Assembly: GCA_963735885.1 (NCBI GenBank)
Contig: CAVTMP010000007.1
Span: 764,611-828,610, forward strand
Direction: 5' to 3'
DNA from: JBBSBL01 sp963735885
Lineage (GTDB): Bacteria; Actinomycetota; Thermoleophilia; Solirubrobacterales; Solirubrobacteraceae
DNA: 64,000 bases
Shown here: in pieces, positions 62,045 to 64,000 of the stretch
Position numbering within the stretch: the stretch's first letter is position 1
Layout of the letters: every line of letters begins with the position of its first letter
Position numbers and translations under genes: made by a program
The notes under the pieces: model-generated
The model's database searches: none
What the model was told of the DNA's origin: nothing
Seen by the model: the letters and a program-made list of their open reading frames with translations, nothing else

Positions 62045-62728
62045 CGTCTACGCGGCCGCCGCCAGACGCGGCCGACCTGGCCGAGCGGATCGGCGACGCC
62101 TATGGACTGGTCCTGGTCCTGATCTCGTCACGTTCGTCGTGATGATGACGCCGCCGCCCGAGGGCTGGGGCGGCCGCGTGGCGGCCGTCGCGGCATCGGG
62201 GCTGACCGCGATCGTCGCCTTCATCAGCTCCGACGTCCGCCGTCCGCGGTGCGCTGCGGCGGTCGTCGCAGCCGCCGCCGTCGTCGCGGCGCTGATCGCC
62301 GAGAGCATCCCGTCGGACCGCCTGCTCGGCGTCGCGTTCGCGCCGCCGCGGATCCTGCTGGCGATCGCGGCCGTCAGATCCTGCGGCGCGTCATCGTCGG
62401 CGCCAGCAAGGTCGTCTTCCGCACGATCCTCGGCGTGGTCAGCGTCTTCACGCGGCCGGCCTGCTGTTCGCGTTCCTCGACCTGGCCTTCGGCCGCTGGA
62501 GCGATAGCGCCTTCTTCACCGGCGTCGCCGATCCGCGCGCCAGCGACGACCTTTCTTCAGCTAGACCACCCTCACCACGACTGGCTACGGCAACCTGTCC
62601 CGGCCGGGACGGTCGGCCAGTTCGTGGTCGAGATGCTCGTCGGCCAGTTCCTCGCCACGCTGTTGCGCACCCGCCAGCCTCTGGCGCGCGACGAAGGCTG
62701 GGGCCGACGAGGTCGACACCTGAGCTGA
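62045..62728 (+). pseudogene. Two-pore-helix K+ channel, broken by frameshifts and an in-frame TAG
   Basis: Membrane helices DLVTFVVMMTPPPEGW, AAVAASGLTAIVAFIS, CAAAVVAAAAVVAALIAE and ILLAIAA precede RVIVGASKVVFRTILGVVSV and AGLLFAFLDLAFGRWSDSAF. Then the pore: TTLTTTGYGNL, with the TTTGYG selectivity filter, and GTVGQFVVEMLVGQFLATLL. At least three frame changes and a TAG directly before the filter break it. The filter identifies a K+ channel of the ion-channel 2 family. Confidence 0.6.
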
Positions 62729-62867
62729 TCAGGCGGCGACCGTCGGGCGGACGTGGTCGTCGGCCTGGCCTCGGCGCGGCGGGCCACCGGCAGGTCCTCG
62801 GCGTAGACCTGGTTGATCATCCATCGCTGGTCTCGCAGCCACGCGACGCGCCTCAGGGTTCGGCGCC

Positions 62868-63526
62868 ATGGCGTCGAGGCGCGGCCTCGGCCTTGCCGCG
62901 GGCCCTGGCCCCCAGCGGGTCGCTCTGGTGGAGCGCGAGCGCTTGGTCCACCGGCGCCGGCCGCTGGCGTGGGTCGTTGGCTGGCACGTGGTCGAGGCGG
63001 TGGCGATCGGCGCGGGCGTCGTGGCCGGTCGGTGGCGTGGTCGGCTTCGGCGCCGACAGCCTGATCGAGGCCGTCGTGGGCATCGTGGCGCTGTGGCTGA
63101 TGGGCGGCTGGCCGGCCTCGCCCGCCGCCGAGCGTCGCGGGACGGCTGATCGCTGTGCCGCCTTCCGCGCCGCTCGCCGCCTACGTCTGGGTCGAGGCGG
63201 CGCGCGATCTCGTCACGGGCCATCAGGCCGAAGGCGGCTGGGTCGGCGTCGGCCTCTCGGTCGTGACGCTGGCGGCGATGCCGCCGCTGGCGATCGCGAA
63301 GCGGCGCGTCGGCGAGCGCCTGGGCTCCTCGGCGACGGCGAGCGAGAGCCGCCAGACGATGCTCTGCGCCTACCTGTCGGCCGCGCTGCTCCTCGGTCTG
63401 CTCGCCAACGCCGTGGCGGGCTGGTGGTGGGCCGACCCGCTCACCAGCCTGGTGATCGCCGGCGTCGCCCTGCGGGAGGGACGCGAGGCCTGGCGCGGCC
63501 GGGCGTGCCGCTGCTGCGCGCCGTGA
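62868..63526 (+). pseudogene. Cation diffusion facilitator-type transporter (frameshifted)
   Basis: Helices LAWVVGWHVVEAVAIGAGVV, then in a second frame VVGFGADSLIEAVVGIVALW (the GFGADS-IE motif has the metal-site Asp), then in a third frame LAAYVWVEAARDLVTGHQAE, VGVGLSVVTLAAMPPLAIAK, QTMLCAYLSAALLLGLLANA and GWWWADPLTSLVIAGVALRE. The arrangement is that of CDF efflux proteins for divalent cations. Two frame breaks (near 63030 and 63140) split it. The N-terminus is uncertain. Confidence 0.55.
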
Positions 63527-63538
63527 GCAAGGGAGCGC

Positions 63539-64000
63539 CTACCGACGCCACCACGCCGCGAATCGCGCGCGACCGGTGCCCCCGCCGAGCAGGGCCGCGC
63601 CGGCGCTGACGGGTACCCCCGTGCCGGTCACGACGCCGGGGTTGAGGAAGAGGTTCACGAACAGCGCCCGGTGTTGGCCGGGAGGCCGCGGACACTCGCC
63701 CAGTGCGCCGTGAGCGTGACCACCGTGTCGTTGGACCGGGTCGTCGCGCCCGAAGGAGAACGTCTGCGCCTCACCGGCCTGGGGCTGGCCGGGCCCGAGG
63801 CGTGGCCCGACGGGTCGCTGAGCCCGAGCCGGGGACGACGGGGGCCTGGCCCGCCTCCGGGCCCGCTTCACCGAGGTCTTCGCCACAGCGGCCACCGGGC
63901 CGACTGGCTCGCCACCTTCGCCACCCTGACGTCCGCACGTCCACACCTTCGCCTCGGCGGCGGGCAACCCGCACCTCGTGGCCCGGGCACGTCGATCACC
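63539..64000 (-). other. Frameshifted minus-strand coding remnant running off the window
   Basis: The C-terminus FVNLFLNPGVVTGTGVPVSA and GRARFAAWWRR ends at a TAG (63539-63541). Upstream, another frame reads NDTVVTLTAHWASVRGLPAN and a third AQTFSFGRDDPV, which together suggest one protein with indels. Family not recognised and the rest lies outside the window or is unreadable. Confidence 0.3.

Overview
The window is one contig piece of very high G+C DNA with tightly packed genes. Most junctions inside operons are 4-base ATGA/GTGA or 1-base TGATG overlaps. The gene content points to an actinobacterium, most likely class Thermoleophilia (Solirubrobacterales-like). The reasons are a dnaK-grpE-dnaJ-hspR operon with clpB, an inositol-1-phosphate synthase / phosphatidylinositol-phosphate synthase pair, an RDD protein with a C-terminal DUF2510, an AbiEi-like/DUF559 protein and a 340-residue 6-phosphogluconate dehydrogenase. 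The taxonomic placement is inference.

Layout. 0-8.4 kb (mostly minus strand): end of a zinc-type dehydrogenase, a UDG-like Fe-S protein, a GT4-PHP fusion, an inositol lipid cluster (inositol-phosphate synthase, CDP-alcohol transferase, PAP2), a membrane protein and an alpha/beta hydrolase. 8.4-16.1 kb (plus): endonuclease III-like gene, then the HspR chaperone regulon. 16.1-34.2 kb: purine cluster purD-purE-echA-purB, then purC-purS-purQ-purL-purF and purN-purH, with secreted proteins, an RDD protein, recQ and a RidA protein between them; purM and purK are not present. 34.2-40.2 kb: AbiEi/DUF559 protein, a three-part epimerase/glycosyltransferase/deacetylase-like fusion, a DegT aminotransferase and a NodB deacetylase. 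40.3-45.2 kb: ABC exporter, small lipoprotein and two-component system. 45.2-51.0 kb (minus): pentose-phosphate operon gnd-zwf-HAD-tal-pgi. 51.3-53 kb: DsrE-like protein and a membrane adenylate cyclase. 53-59.2 kb: three tRNA genes (Lys, Glu, Val) and two small islets, each bounded by a tRNA gene and a second partial copy of it. 59.2-64 kb: many broken genes (kelch protein, K+ channel, cation diffusion facilitator) plus a GST-N domain protein and a membrane protein.

How the genes act together. The chaperone block is a heat-shock unit controlled by HspR; dnaK and clpB share a similar box in their promoters. The pur genes encode most steps from PRPP to IMP. The pentose-phosphate operon supplies NADPH and ribose phosphate. 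The inositol genes would make inositol phosphate, join it to CDP-diacylglycerol, and perhaps remove the remaining phosphate.

Two properties matter for any user. First, about 35 single-base frame breaks interrupt otherwise well conserved genes, thickest at 3.6-5.8 kb and 59-64 kb; most look like sequencing or assembly errors, and frameshifted genes are given here as one feature. Second, many genes have a TAnnnT -10-like box only 7-12 bases before the start codon, implying leaderless transcripts. In three cases the TAG stop codon of the upstream gene is itself the start of that box.
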